Of a stretch of 64,000 nucleotides of DNA, positions 10,383-19,176 are shown in pieces. The DNA lies in the NCBI GenBank assembly GCA_965240325.2, contig OZ251249.1:248001-312000 (forward strand). Reading direction: 5' to 3'. Position numbers and translations under genes: made by a program. Numbering within the stretch: the stretch's first letter is position 1; each line of letters begins with the position of its first letter. This DNA comes from Rebecca billardiae RCC1528. Its lineage: Eukaryota; Haptophyta. The notes beneath the pieces are model-generated. The model made no database searches, had not been told where the DNA came from, and worked only from the letters and a program-made list of their open reading frames with translations.

Positions 10383-12617
10383 TCACTCGCGCGCCGCCGC
10401 CGTGCACTCCGCGGCGCGGTGCAGGGCGAGCAGCGCCGCCGCGCTGAAGCGCGCGCCGCAGCGCGTGCACGCGCACCCGAGCTCGTCGAAGAGCATGTCG
10501 TCGTCGTCGTCGTCATCGTCGTCACCGCCGTCACCGCCGCCGCCGTCGTCGTCATCGTCGTCACCGCCGCCGTCGTCGTCGTCGTGGTCGCGTTCGTTCC
10601 CGTTGTCCTCGTCGTCGTCGTGGCCGTCGCTCGTCGGCACGCCGCCCTCACTGGCGCGCGCGAGCGGGCGGGTGCACGCCGTGCCAGGCCCTCGTCCGCG
10701 CTCGGCAGAGGCGGCGCGTGCGAGCGCCGCGCGGTCGGCGCCGCCGTGGGCGCCCGACGCGGCGCCGCGCGGCGCGGGCGAGGGCGGCGCGGGCGAGGGT
10801 GGCGCCCGGCCACTCCCATCCACAGTGGGAGTACCGCCGCCGCGCACGGCGGGCGTCAGCGGCGGCGGCGAGCTGGGCGCAGCCACGTCTGCCGCAGCGG
10901 CGTCGGCGCCGGCGGCGCGCGGCGTGGCGCGCAACTGCGCCGACGGCCCTGCCACCACGCCCGGCCCCGCCGCGTCAGCCGGCGGCGCGCTTGCCCCGCG
11001 CGACGGCCCTACCGCGCCCACCGCCGCCGCGCCCGCCTCGCCCGCCGCCGCCTTTGCCGCCGCCTCGCGCGCCCCTCTGTAGTTCTCAAAGGCGGCCTCC
11101 TCGCGCGCGCGCATCAGCGCATTGATCGCGTATGTCTCGGCGCGCAGCCGCTGCGCCCTCGCCTCGCGCTCCTGCCGCAGCGCCGAGCGCTCGGCGCGCT
11201 GCTGCGCGCGCGAGCGCGCGCTCGCCTCCTCCGCCTTCGCCGCGCGCGCCGCCGCCTCGCGCCGCCCGTATTCGGCGACGCGCGCGGCCGCGGCGCGCGC
11301 GGCCTCCTGCGTCGCGGCGGCGGCGGCGGCGGACTGCTGCGGCGGCGGCGGCGGCGGCGCGGCGGCGGCGGCGCGGCCGGCGGGCGCGGTGGTGAGGCTT
11401 GGAGGCTGCCCGCCCGCGGAGAGCGAGCGGCTGAGCCCCTTCGCGCCGGGCTCGGCGGGCGCGGCGGCGGGCGGCGCGGGCGGCGCGGGCGGCGCGGGCG
11501 CGCCAGAGGCACGCCGCGCCGCCGCCGGCTCGGCGCCGCCCGCCTGCTCGGCCGCGCCGTCGGACTCGGCGCGCGCCGCGGCGGACGCGCGCAGCGCGGC
11601 GCGCAGCCGACTCGCCGCGCGCTGCCTTGTCACCTCCACGTCCACGTCGCGCCCACGCCGCTGCTGCTCCGCCGCCCGCTGCTCAGCATCCGCGGCCGCG
11701 GCGAGCTCGAGCGCGCGCGCGCGCTCGCGCAGCCGCTCGGCCGCGCGCCGCCGCTCCTCATCGGGGTCTCGCGCGGCGGCGGCGTCTGCGGCGGCGCGCG
11801 CCTCGGACTCGGCGGCGGCCGCGGCCATCGCCGCCTCGGCGCGCCGGCGCACGCGCAACTCCGCCTTGCGCCGTGCCTCCTCTGCGTCATGCCGCGCGCC
11901 GCCCGAGCCGTCGACGCCCTCGTCAACGTCCGAGCCCGCCGCGGCGGCCGCGGCGGCTGCGGCGGCGGCTGCGGCGGCGGCCGCGGCGCGCTCACGCAGT
12001 CGCTCCGCCGCGCGCCGGCGCTCGAGCTCCGGGTCGAAGTGGCTGCCGCGCACGCCGCCGGGCATCGGCGCACCCGCCGCCGTCGGCGCGGCCGCCGCCG
12101 CCATCGGCCGCAATCTCGGCGGCTCGAGATCGCTCGCGCTCGCGTGCCGGTGAAGCAGCGCCGCGCGCGGCGCGCTCGCGCCGAGGCCCGCGCCCGAGAG
12201 GCCGAGGTGCGCTTCGCGCGTAGGCTCGGCCGCGTGGGCGCCCGCGCGCCCCGGCGGCGGCGGCGCGCGCGCGCCCAGGAGGGGCGGCAGCGTGCTCGAC
12301 ATCGCCACCATCGACGCTGCGCGCGGCCGCGCGCCGGGGCGGGGCCTGCACGCGGGCGGAGGGCGACGCGCGTGCGCGCCGCGCGCGCGTGATGCAGTGC
12401 TCTCACGAGCTCGCGCGCGCGTCGCCGCGCCGTCGCGGGGCGGGCGGCGGCGGCGGCGGCGCGGCGCGCACCCGAGCGCAGACGGCCTGCCGCCGGTTCG
12501 AAGGCTGTTCTCGTGGCGCCATGCGGCGTGCTCGAAGGCGGGCGCGACGGAGGACGGCGCCTCCCGCACGTGGATCGGCGCCGTCGAGCCGTGCAGCACG
12601 AAGCCCAGGTCGCCCAT
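10383..12617 (-). CDS. Ala/Arg-rich coiled-coil protein with acidic tract and single C-terminal zinc finger
   Basis: Unrecognised protein of about 702 residues. Proposed exons are complement(12472-12617) and complement(10383-12345), start ATG at 12617, intron 126 bp (GTGCGC...TGCAG). The intron is a multiple of three and stop-free, so retention cannot be excluded, and a downstream ATG near 12307 is an alternative start. The N-terminus (MGDLGFVLHGSTAPIHV) is the least repetitive part. The centre is helical with a recurring module ERRRAAERLRERA (two clear copies plus one diverged), giving a charged coiled coil. Pro/Ala-rich linkers and a long Asp/Gly tract encoded by GAC/GAT triplets (about 10497-10620) follow. 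The last 30 residues hold a C-x2-C-x12-H-x4-C finger (CTRCGARFSAAALLALHRAAEC). Function unknown. It is head-to-head with the putative ATP synthase subunit gene. Confidence 0.6.
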   Translation of the reverse strand: MGDLGFVLHGSTAPIHVREAPSSVAPAFEHAAWRHENSLRTGGRPSALGCAPRRRRRRPPRDGAATRARARESTASRARGAHARRPPPACRPRPGARPRAASMVAMSSTLPPLLGARAPPPPGRAGAHAAEPTREAHLGLSGAGLGASAPRAALLHRHASASDLEPPRLRPMAAAAAPTAAGAPMPGGVRGSHFDPELERRRAAERLRERAAAAAAAAAAAAAAAAAGSDVDEGVDGSGGARHDAEEARRKAELRVRRRAEAAMAAAAAESEARAAADAAAARDPDEERRRAAERLRERARALELAAAADAEQRAAEQQRRGRDVDVEVTRQRAASRLRAALRASAAARAESDGAAEQAGGAEPAAARRASGAPAPPAPPAPPAAAPAEPGAKGLSRSLSAGGQPPSLTTAPAGRAAAAAPPPPPPQQSAAAAAATQEAARAAAARVAEYGRREAAARAAKAEEASARSRAQQRAERSALRQEREARAQRLRAETYAINALMRAREEAAFENYRGAREAAAKAAAGEAGAAAVGAVGPSRGASAPPADAAGPGVVAGPSAQLRATPRAAGADAAAADVAAPSSPPPLTPAVRGGGTPTVDGSGRAPPSPAPPSPAPRGAASGAHGGADRAALARAASAERGRGPGTACTRPLARASEGGVPTSDGHDDDEDNGNERDHDDDDGGGDDDDDDGGGGDGGDDDDDDDDDMLFDELGCACTRCGARFSAAALLALHRAAECTAAARE

Positions 12618-13036
12618 GCGCCCAGCCCGAGGCGCGGCGCGCCCTACCGGGCGCCGGCCGTGCCACCGACCTCCATCGCCCCCGGTTGCAGGGTGAGCAG
12701 CTGCGGTTGAAACCCCCGCGACTTTCTTCATCCTTTTCTTGAATTCATGGTATTCTGAATTCATTTTCTGAAGAGGAAAAGAAATCATCATCATCGTTGA
12801 TGAGCCTTCGGCATTAGTCCGGAGCTCGGCTACTCCCAGCGCCGGACAGCAGGGCCGAGGCCGAGCCGAGAGCACACCAGGGCGCAGCAGGTGGGAGGGA
12901 TCCGCCCGGCCTCGGCGAGGGCCGCGCCCCGCACGGCGCGCATCGGACCCCGAGCCACGGCCCGCGTCGCACCCACGCCCTCCCCCGCCCCCATCCCGCC
13001 CGCCCAACCCGCGCCGTACGCCCGCGCGCGCGCAGG
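12618..13036. promoter_or_regulatory. Shared divergent promoter region
   Basis: 419 bp between the starts of two oppositely oriented genes. It contains a markedly AT-rich core at about 12720-12800, with GAATTCA twice and an ATCATCATCATC run, in otherwise GC-rich DNA. A bidirectional promoter is inferred from the layout; no TATA box or known element is certain. Confidence 0.4.
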
Positions 13037-13747
13037 ATGGGCCGTGTCGCGGACGCCCTCGCCAAGATCCGCACGCCGGAGGTGCTCGAGGTGCGAGGCA
13101 GCCGCGCGCGCAGGCGCCGCGCGCGCGCGCGCGTGCGGTCTTGCGGGCACTCCAGGCCCATCTCGCCGCGCTCACCCGCCGTGCCGCCCGCCCCGGCCGC
13201 GCTGCGCACGCGCGCGCCGTGCGTGCGAGCAGGCGCAGGCGTCGCAGATGGCTAAGATGACGCAGGCGGGCAGCGCGGCGGCGGCGGACGCGTCCGCGCA
13301 GTCGGCGCAGGTGTTCAAGGAGCCGTTCTTCAAGGTGCTCAAGGGCGAGGGCCCGCTCTCCAACTACGCCTGGTTCCGCAACTACCACGCCAAGTACTTC
13401 GTCCCAGGTCGGCTCGCGCCCCTTACCCACATCTGCCTTTTCCTTGGCTGCCTCGGCTATTCGATGGAGTACGCGTACCACTTGCAATGTGCGCGCGTGC
13501 GCGGGGCCGCGTGGACGCGCGCGAGGCCGACGCGTCGCGCGGGCGCGCGCGCGCCGGGGCCGGCCCCGCGGGCGCGCGGTCCGGCCGCGTGCGCCGCGGC
13601 GCCGTCGGGGCGAGTCGGCGGCCATGGCGCGCGGCGCGGCGCGCGCGGCGCGCGTGCGGCGCTGACACGCGCCGTGCGCCACCGTGCGCCGCCCTCGCCC
13701 GGTGCGCAGACGAGCGCCACGGCGTGCGCGACTCGCACGGCCACTAG
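13037..13747 (+). CDS. Putative mitochondrial F1Fo-ATP synthase subunit f (ATP5MF-like)
   Basis: Small three-exon gene. Exon 1 is 13037-13090 (MGRVADALAKIRTPEVLE). Exon 2 starts at 13233 or 13248 (both in phase) and ends at 13488. Exon 3 is 13710-13747. Introns run GTGCGA...CAG and GTGCGC...CAG. The product is about 112-116 residues. The middle has the pattern Y-x-W-F-R-N-Y-H-x-K-Y-F-V-P-G-R followed by one hydrophobic helix (THICLFLGCLGYSMEYAY). The tail, created by joining a one-base overhang to the 38-bp last exon, reads HLQYERHGVRDSHGH. This parallels animal and fungal Fo subunit f, which has a Tyr/Lys-rich stretch, one inner-membrane helix and a short basic HLKHER-type tail. That the tail appears only after splicing supports the model. 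Subunit f sits at the membrane base of complex V. The assignment rests on pattern similarity, not a search. Confidence 0.6.
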
Positions 13748-14604
13748 GCGGCGCGCCGCACCAGCGTGCCTGCCGGAGCGCGCGCACGGCGCAGCGGGCC
13801 GACAGCAGCGCCAGCGCCCGGCCACCTCGCCGAGCCACGGCGCTGCTGTGGCTCCGCGCCGCCAGGCGCCCCCGCGCGGCGGCGCCTGGGCCCGGCAGTG
13901 GCGACGGAATCGCCGCGGTTCCGGCGCACGCGCGCGAGCCGTCTGTTTGCGGCTTGCGACTCTGCGGGCGGCCGCTGGCAGCGCATGCCGCACCGTGGAG
14001 TCGGTCCACGACGCCGCAGCTGATCGGGGCGCCGGTCGGAGCTGACGTCAGTCATGCTATTGCTGACGCGTCGACCACGCCACAGACGATTCCAGTCCGA
14101 CGTCGCCGCCCGATGGCGATGCACACGGCTGTCATCTTCCACCGTCGGCTCAGGCGCCGGCAATGCACTGCCTGAAGCCGTTGGCGACAGTCGGTCACCG
14201 GTCAGTCACATGAAAGTGGCACTAAGTGCGCCGCCGCAGCACGCTGCAAGGCACGGCCACAGGCGGGCCGCCCGGAATTAATAACCGGAAGGACGCGGGG
14301 ACGGGCGGGCGCGCGGTGCCTCCTCGTTGTGTCGTACGACTACGAGTAATATTATAAAAGCCGCGATGCGAAAATGAATGGGCCCACTACTGACCACTGC
14401 TGACCAAGGCTGCATCGGCTGCAAGCCTGCAACCTGCTGGTGATACGGCGGTAGCTGGTTCGGGCAGGCGGCGTCGACGGCATGGCCGCCGCCCGGTGCT
14501 AGCCCGGTAGCGTCTTGATCGTGCGCCGGCCCGCCGCACCCCGGGCAAGCGTGCTGCCATCGTGCCCGCGGCGCACGCGAGCAGCGCGGCCGCGCGAAGC
14601 CACG
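13748..14604. other. Intergenic, no gene recognised
   Basis: 857 bp between two same-strand genes. The first third is as GC-rich as coding DNA, then GC falls around 14040-14420. Open frames here lack recognisable protein features and are probably chance ORFs of GC-rich DNA. Leader and promoter of the downstream glycosyltransferase gene are expected. Confidence 0.5.
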
Positions 14605-16743
14605 ATGATGCTCGCACCGACAAGACGGACAGCGGAGTCATCAGCACGCCCACGCCGCGCTGATGCTCGCGGCCGCGCGCGACCTGCCGTGCCGGCACCG
14701 CCACCGCCGCGGCCGGCGAATCGCGGGCCGCGAGGTGTCGCCTGCGCGCGCGGTGCTTCGTGCACCGCCCGATCCAGCCGCACGGCGCCGAGGCTCGTCG
14801 CCACCGCCGCGCGCCGGGCACGACGCTGCGACGGCTGCGTGCTGCCGCTGCTGCTCTTGGGTGTGAGTTTGTCTTTGCTCGTCGGTGCTGAGGCCTCGGC
14901 GGTGGCTGCAGAGGACTCGCGGGCCGCACCGCTGCCGGCGGCGGCGTCTGACCGCGTCGCGCGGACGGCGCGGAGCGCGGCCCCGCTGCTCGAGGGCGCG
15001 TTCGCCGCGCAGCACACCGCGCAAGCGATATTCAACGCCTCCTCCGCCGAGGCCGCCGAGGCGGCGTGCCAGGAGCCGCTGCGCTACGCCGGACTGCTGG
15101 ACAGGCTGGCAGCTGGCGGAGTGCTGCCTGGTGCGCCCGAGCGCGCGGCCGCGCCCGCGACGGCGCTTGGTGCCGGCGCGGTCGCGGCGGCGGCTCCGTC
15201 ATCATCGGCCTCGCCCTCCGCCTCGCATGGGCGCAACGCCACGCACGCGCCTGACCCGCCAGCAGCCGACGTGTCCGCCCGGACCCGGCAGGGGAGCAGC
15301 CCGCGCGCGGAGCAGGCGCCGCTCGACATCGCGGTGGTCTTCCACGGCCGTTACAGCGGCATGCGCTACGGCCACGTCTGGGAGTACGTGAATGCGCTGT
15401 ATTGCGCGTGCGCGCTGCCGCGCAAGCTGGGCGGCTGGCGCTGGCTCGTGCGGCTGCTGCTGCCGGCCGGCCCGCCCGGCGGCGCGCTCCTCGCGGAGGC
15501 GGAGGCGCTGCTGCACTCGCCGACGCAGTACGGCCTCGCGGTCGAGCGTCACCCGTGGGTCCCCTACTGCGTCGGCGGCGCTCAGTACCGCCAGTGCCAC
15601 AGCCACGGGGCCGCGCCGCCCGGCGCGCGCGCGCGCGTCGTCGTCGTGCTCGGTCTGGAGGAGGGGCCCCGGCGGCTGCGCGGCCGGGCGGCGGAGTTCC
15701 GCGGAGACTCGCTGCGCGTGCTTGGCCTGCTGCCGCCGCAGGCTGCTGGCGGTGGCGAGGACGAGGGGCGCCGCGCTGGCGGGAGGGGCGGCCCGCGCGT
15801 GCGCACTGCGCCAGCGGGCCCGCCGCCGCGCTCGCCGGCGTCGGCCGGCGCGCGCCAGCCAGCTGCATCCCACCGTCCCCACGCCGGCACGGCGCCGGGC
15901 GGCGTGGAGCCGGCAGCTCACCCGTCGCCGGGCCCCGCCGCGGCACCGGCGGCGGGCGCCCCCGATCCTCGGCCGACCCTGCTGTACGTGCGGAGCGCGC
16001 GCTGGACGAACGGCCGGCGCGTGGCCGACGAGGAGGTCCTAGTCCGGGCGCTGCGCGAGTGGAGCGCGCGCGCGCACGGGGCGCGCGTGCGCTTCGAGGC
16101 CGTGCACGCGCACGCCGTGCCCGGCGGGCTGCGCGCCGAGCTGCGCCTCTTCGCGGGCGCGGCGGCGGTGGTCAGCCTCTTCGGCAGCGCGCTGCACAAC
16201 TGTCGCTTCATGGCGCCGGGCGCGGTCGTCGTCGAGCTGCACGGCGCGCTGCACGACGACGGGGGAAGCCACTACCAGTACACGAATCTGTGCGGCGCGG
16301 ACGCGCAGCTGCTGCACGCGCCGTATGCGGTGCGCCCGCGCCGCCGGCGGCGCGCCCGCGACGGCGGGGGCGACAACGCGTCCGGCGGCGAGCTGCTGCG
16401 CAGCAGCGCCGGCGAAGCCAACTCGCCCCACCTGGCGGTGGTCGACGTGGAGGACGTCGTCGGTTTCGTCAGCCGCTTCTTCCCGCCCGACCCGTGCGCG
16501 GCGCCGCCGCCGTGGGGCTCGGTGATGCGCGAGTACTGGTCCGGGCTGCGGGAGATGGGCGTCGGCCGCGGGCTGAAGCGGCCGATGAGCACGCCGCCGC
16601 ACTACAGGCGCGTCGTGCGGCGGCTGGCCAAGCGACGCTCGTGCCCCGAGGCGGCGTACAGCTATCAGCATCAGATGCTCGGCATGCTGACTGGCTCCGC
16701 TGCTGCCGGCGAGTACTCAGATGCAGGCAATCGCGGGCAATAA
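14605..16743 (+). CDS. GT61-like (DUF563) Golgi glycosyltransferase
   Basis: 712-residue ORF from ATG 14605. It has an Arg-rich N-terminus, then a single hydrophobic helix at about residues 78-94 (CVLPLLLLGVSLSLLV), giving the type II membrane topology of Golgi glycosyltransferases. A disordered stem runs to about 230. The catalytic part includes IAVVFHGRYSGMRYGHVWEY, a Pro/Gly insert, LLYVRSARWTNGRRV, and the family-typical VVSLFGSALHNCRFMAPGAV starting at 522, followed by VVELHG. In GT61/DUF563 enzymes this G-x-x-x-x-N-x-x-F-M-x-P-x-x-x-x-x-E-L segment lies near the nucleotide-sugar site. Acceptor and sugar are unknown. The last codons and the TAA stop lie inside a 21-bp sequence identical to the terminal inverted repeat of elements at 20472 and 41022, so the present C-terminus may come from an insertion. 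Confidence 0.7.
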   Translation: MMLAPTRRTAESSARPRRADARGRARPAVPAPPPPRPANRGPRGVACARGASCTARSSRTAPRLVATAARRARRCDGCVLPLLLLGVSLSLLVGAEASAVAAEDSRAAPLPAAASDRVARTARSAAPLLEGAFAAQHTAQAIFNASSAEAAEAACQEPLRYAGLLDRLAAGGVLPGAPERAAAPATALGAGAVAAAAPSSSASPSASHGRNATHAPDPPAADVSARTRQGSSPRAEQAPLDIAVVFHGRYSGMRYGHVWEYVNALYCACALPRKLGGWRWLVRLLLPAGPPGGALLAEAEALLHSPTQYGLAVERHPWVPYCVGGAQYRQCHSHGAAPPGARARVVVVLGLEEGPRRLRGRAAEFRGDSLRVLGLLPPQAAGGGEDEGRRAGGRGGPRVRTAPAGPPPRSPASAGARQPAASHRPHAGTAPGGVEPAAHPSPGPAAAPAAGAPDPRPTLLYVRSARWTNGRRVADEEVLVRALREWSARAHGARVRFEAVHAHAVPGGLRAELRLFAGAAAVVSLFGSALHNCRFMAPGAVVVELHGALHDDGGSHYQYTNLCGADAQLLHAPYAVRPRRRRRARDGGGDNASGGELLRSSAGEANSPHLAVVDVEDVVGFVSRFFPPDPCAAPPPWGSVMREYWSGLREMGVGRGLKRPMSTPPHYRRVVRRLAKRRSCPEAAYSYQHQMLGMLTGSAAAGEYSDAGNRGQ

Positions 16744-16744
16744 G
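16724..16744 (+). repeat. Solo terminal inverted repeat of the 20.5/41.0-kb TIR element
   Basis: A 21-bp match starting CAGGCAATCGCGGGCAATAA, identical to the left ends at 20472-20492 and 41022-41042. No oppositely oriented partner is seen nearby; the next inverted copy is at 20970-20990. It overlaps the stop codon of the glycosyltransferase gene. Confidence 0.8.
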
Positions 16745-17269
16745 GACGAGTTGTCACCACGTAATCACGCGCGTTAGTAACCGCGGTCGTTATTACCGTA
16801 CTACAGCAGTTATTATTACAGTGACGACTGGACCGTCTCACTCCGTCTGATGGGCTTGGAGCTGGTACTCGACTCAGTCACTACTCCGAGTGTGACCAGT
16901 CAGTCAACGTGAACCGGTCCCGGAGTGTCGGAGTCGGCCCAGCATCACGGCCGTACTGATGTCGAGCGCCACCCGCACGCAGACTCAGCCGCGCATGGCG
17001 GTAATATGTAACCGGCGCAATCAGCGTGCGCCATATCAATCATCGGACACGCCGAGGCTGAGTGCAGTACGTGCCGGCGTGAGCGCCGTGCGCCGGCGCG
17101 CTGCGACCGCGCCGTGGCACTGAAGACCGCATAAGTGCTTCTACTGTAAGACAGACGACGAGGTGCGTGCAAGCGCGTGCCGTGCCGCCAACTCCCTCGT
17201 GCGTGGGCGCGATCGGGGGCCTCCCACCCCGGCCGGCGCCGCGAGCCGCTCATTCCACCCGCCATTCAT
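16745..17269. other. Convergent intergenic region
   Basis: 525 bp between the stops of the glycosyltransferase (+) and phosphoribulokinase (-) genes. GC is lower than in the genes. No ORF, RNA or obvious repeat beyond the TIR remnant at its left edge. Confidence 0.5.
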
Positions 17270-18472
17270 TTATTCCTGCGCCGCGTCGACGACCTTGCCG
17301 GTCGCCTTCTCGTACGCCTCGCGGATCTTGAACGAGCAGAGCGTCTGGAAGAAGCCCGTGCCGTTGTCCGAGCCCGGCGCGTCCTTGGCCTTGAGCAGCT
17401 GCTGCGTGAGCTCGCCGTAGAACTTGGAGCCCGTGTTCGAGATCGCCGACTCGACGTACACCAGCTCGTCGATCTTGTCGAAGCGGCCGTCCATCTCGAG
17501 GACGGTCACCTCGTTACCCATGTACGTCTCCGGGCCGTACGCGAACTTGATGCCCGGGTACTGGCAGGTGAGCTTCTTGCCGCACGGCGTCCACTGGATG
17601 GTCGAGTCCTCGTCGAAGAGGAACGGCGCGCTGATCAGGTCGAGCCCCGCCTTCTGGATGTACCGCACGCGCAGGAACTTGCCGTCCGGGTCGTCGACGA
17701 GCTGCGTGGGGAGCACCTCAATCACGATGTCCGCGTCCGCGCGCTGCGGCGCGACGAAGGCCTCGAAGTCGGGCTTGCGGCTCTCGATCGCCGCCTTGAT
17801 CGACTCGAGCGAGTGCCCGCGCTCCTGCATGTCGCGCTGGATCTTCCACGCGAACTTCACCTCGTCCGAGATGTCGAGATAGATCGAGAGGTCCAGCTGC
17901 TCGCGCACGCGGCTGTCGAGCATCGGGTGCAGCCCCTCAAAGATGACGATGTCGGTGGGCGTGATCTCCTCGTCGGGGTCGAGCTCGCCGGTGATGTGGT
18001 TGTAGATCGGCTTCATCACCTTCTGCCCCGACTTGATCGCCGCCACCTGCTCCGCCATCAGGTCCCACTTCTGGCAGTCCTTGTGCAGCGCGGTGATCTT
18101 GTTCTCCGAGCGGCCGGTGCGGTCGTACAGGTGATAGTCGTCGAGGCAGATGACGGTGGTCGAGTCCGAGACGAGCGTGTTCGTCTCGCGACCAATGTCG
18201 AGCAGCTTCGTGTCGCCGCCGAAGATGTTCGTCAGCCGCCGCATGAACGTCGACTTGCCGCAGCCCGAATCCGCCGCCACGCCGACCACGAACGACTTGG
18301 TGCCTGTCGCGGTCGACATCACAACTGTGCAGAGGCGCACGTCCGCCGGGGCCGCGACGCGCGAGGCCGGGGCGACCGGTGCGGACCGGCGGAGCGCCGA
18401 GCGCGAGACTGCAGAGTACGCCGACGCCTGGCATGCCAGCGCCGCGGCAAGCGCGAGCATGAGGAGACGCAT
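17270..18472 (-). CDS. prk: Phosphoribulokinase, plastid-targeted
   Basis: 400 residues, intronless, start ATG at 18472. The enzyme phosphorylates ribulose 5-phosphate with ATP to ribulose 1,5-bisphosphate in the Calvin cycle. Residues 1-19 are a signal peptide (MRLLMLALAAALACQASA), followed by an Arg/Ser/Ala-rich stretch to about residue 52, as expected for import across the extra membranes of a secondary plastid. The P-loop GVAADSGCGKST is at 64-75. Cys71 and Cys109 (in TVICLDDYH) match the thioredoxin-regulated cysteine pair of plant PRK, and the C-terminal PCGKKLTCQYPG pair is also present, so light/redox control is likely. The catalytic core includes VIFEGLHPM. The start is placed at the ATG beginning the signal peptide; upstream in-frame sequence is Arg-rich and unlike a protein. 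It is head-to-head with the small gene at 18844. Confidence 0.95.
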   Translation of the reverse strand: MRLLMLALAAALACQASAYSAVSRSALRRSAPVAPASRVAAPADVRLCTVVMSTATGTKSFVVGVAADSGCGKSTFMRRLTNIFGGDTKLLDIGRETNTLVSDSTTVICLDDYHLYDRTGRSENKITALHKDCQKWDLMAEQVAAIKSGQKVMKPIYNHITGELDPDEEITPTDIVIFEGLHPMLDSRVREQLDLSIYLDISDEVKFAWKIQRDMQERGHSLESIKAAIESRKPDFEAFVAPQRADADIVIEVLPTQLVDDPDGKFLRVRYIQKAGLDLISAPFLFDEDSTIQWTPCGKKLTCQYPGIKFAYGPETYMGNEVTVLEMDGRFDKIDELVYVESAISNTGSKFYGELTQQLLKAKDAPGSDNGTGFFQTLCSFKIREAYEKATGKVVDAAQE

Positions 18473-18843
18473 CCTGCGCGCGCGGCGCCGGCGCGGCGCG
18501 GGTGCGGCGAGGGCGAGCCGTGAGCGGCGGCCGACGTGCGCGTCGTGGGCCGCGGGGGGCGTGCGCATGGCGCCGCGCCGAGCGGGCCCCGCGCGAGGCG
18601 CACTCCGCCCGCGCTCGCCCCGCGCGCGCCGGCGCATGCGTACATGGCGAGCGGATTCGTCTGCCGAGCCTTGATGAAGCCGCGGCCGATGACGACGGAG
18701 ATGCATCAGGCGGGCGCGCGCGGCCGGATCGGCACGATCCTCAGATTTCGACGAATCTCCAAGCCCAGCGCTCGCTTGGAGATCGCGCCAGATCTAATCG
18801 CTTCGAGTTTTCGAGAGCGCGCGAATTTACAAATTATTGGGCG
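18473..18843. promoter_or_regulatory. Shared divergent promoter region
   Basis: 371 bp between the PRK start (-) and the small gene start (+). The half next to 18844 is AT-richer and includes TTACAAATTATTGG just before the start. Bidirectional control is inferred from layout only. Confidence 0.4.
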
Positions 18844-19176
18844 ATGGCGGCCGCCCGGCGCCTGGCGGTGGCCGCGCTCATGGTGTGCGCGCTCGTCCCC
18901 GCGAGGGCACTCGAGCCGTCGTGGACCGCGGAGCTGCGCCAACGGCGAGGCGAGGAGGAGGCCTGCACCACGGGCGCGCCGCCCTCCTCGGCGCGAGGCG
19001 CGCACGGGCGCCGCTCGCGCCGGCGGCGCAAGTCGTGGCTGCAGATGTTTGGCATCGTGCCCGGCGACGGCGAGGAGGCGCCAGCGTTCAAGCTGCCGAA
19101 GCTGTCGGTGGGCGATGCGCTGATCGGCGTGTTCGTCGTCATGATCGGTGGCATCCTCCTCGGCGGGCAGATTTGA
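18844..19176 (+). CDS. Small exported membrane protein, unknown function
   Basis: 110 residues. A signal peptide (MAAARRLAVAALMVCALVPARA) is followed by a Glu/Arg-rich segment with a basic SRRRRKSW run, then WLQMFGIVPGDGEE and a C-terminal hydrophobic helix (ALIGVFVVMIGGILLGG) ending QI. The codon bias and the signal-anchor layout suggest a real gene, although I cannot name it. It starts 371 bp from the PRK start in the opposite direction. Co-expression with PRK and a plastid-membrane location are possible but unproven. ER or Golgi residence is the alternative. Confidence 0.55.
   Translation: MAAARRLAVAALMVCALVPARALEPSWTAELRQRRGEEEACTTGAPPSSARGAHGRRSRRRRKSWLQMFGIVPGDGEEAPAFKLPKLSVGDALIGVFVVMIGGILLGGQI

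Noticed and set aside
12618-14009. 5' two-thirds of the long minus-strand frame continuing upstream of 12617
   Set aside because: It overlaps the promoter region and the spliced ATP synthase f-like gene on the other strand and is Arg-rich noise. The minus gene has a convincing ATG at 12617.
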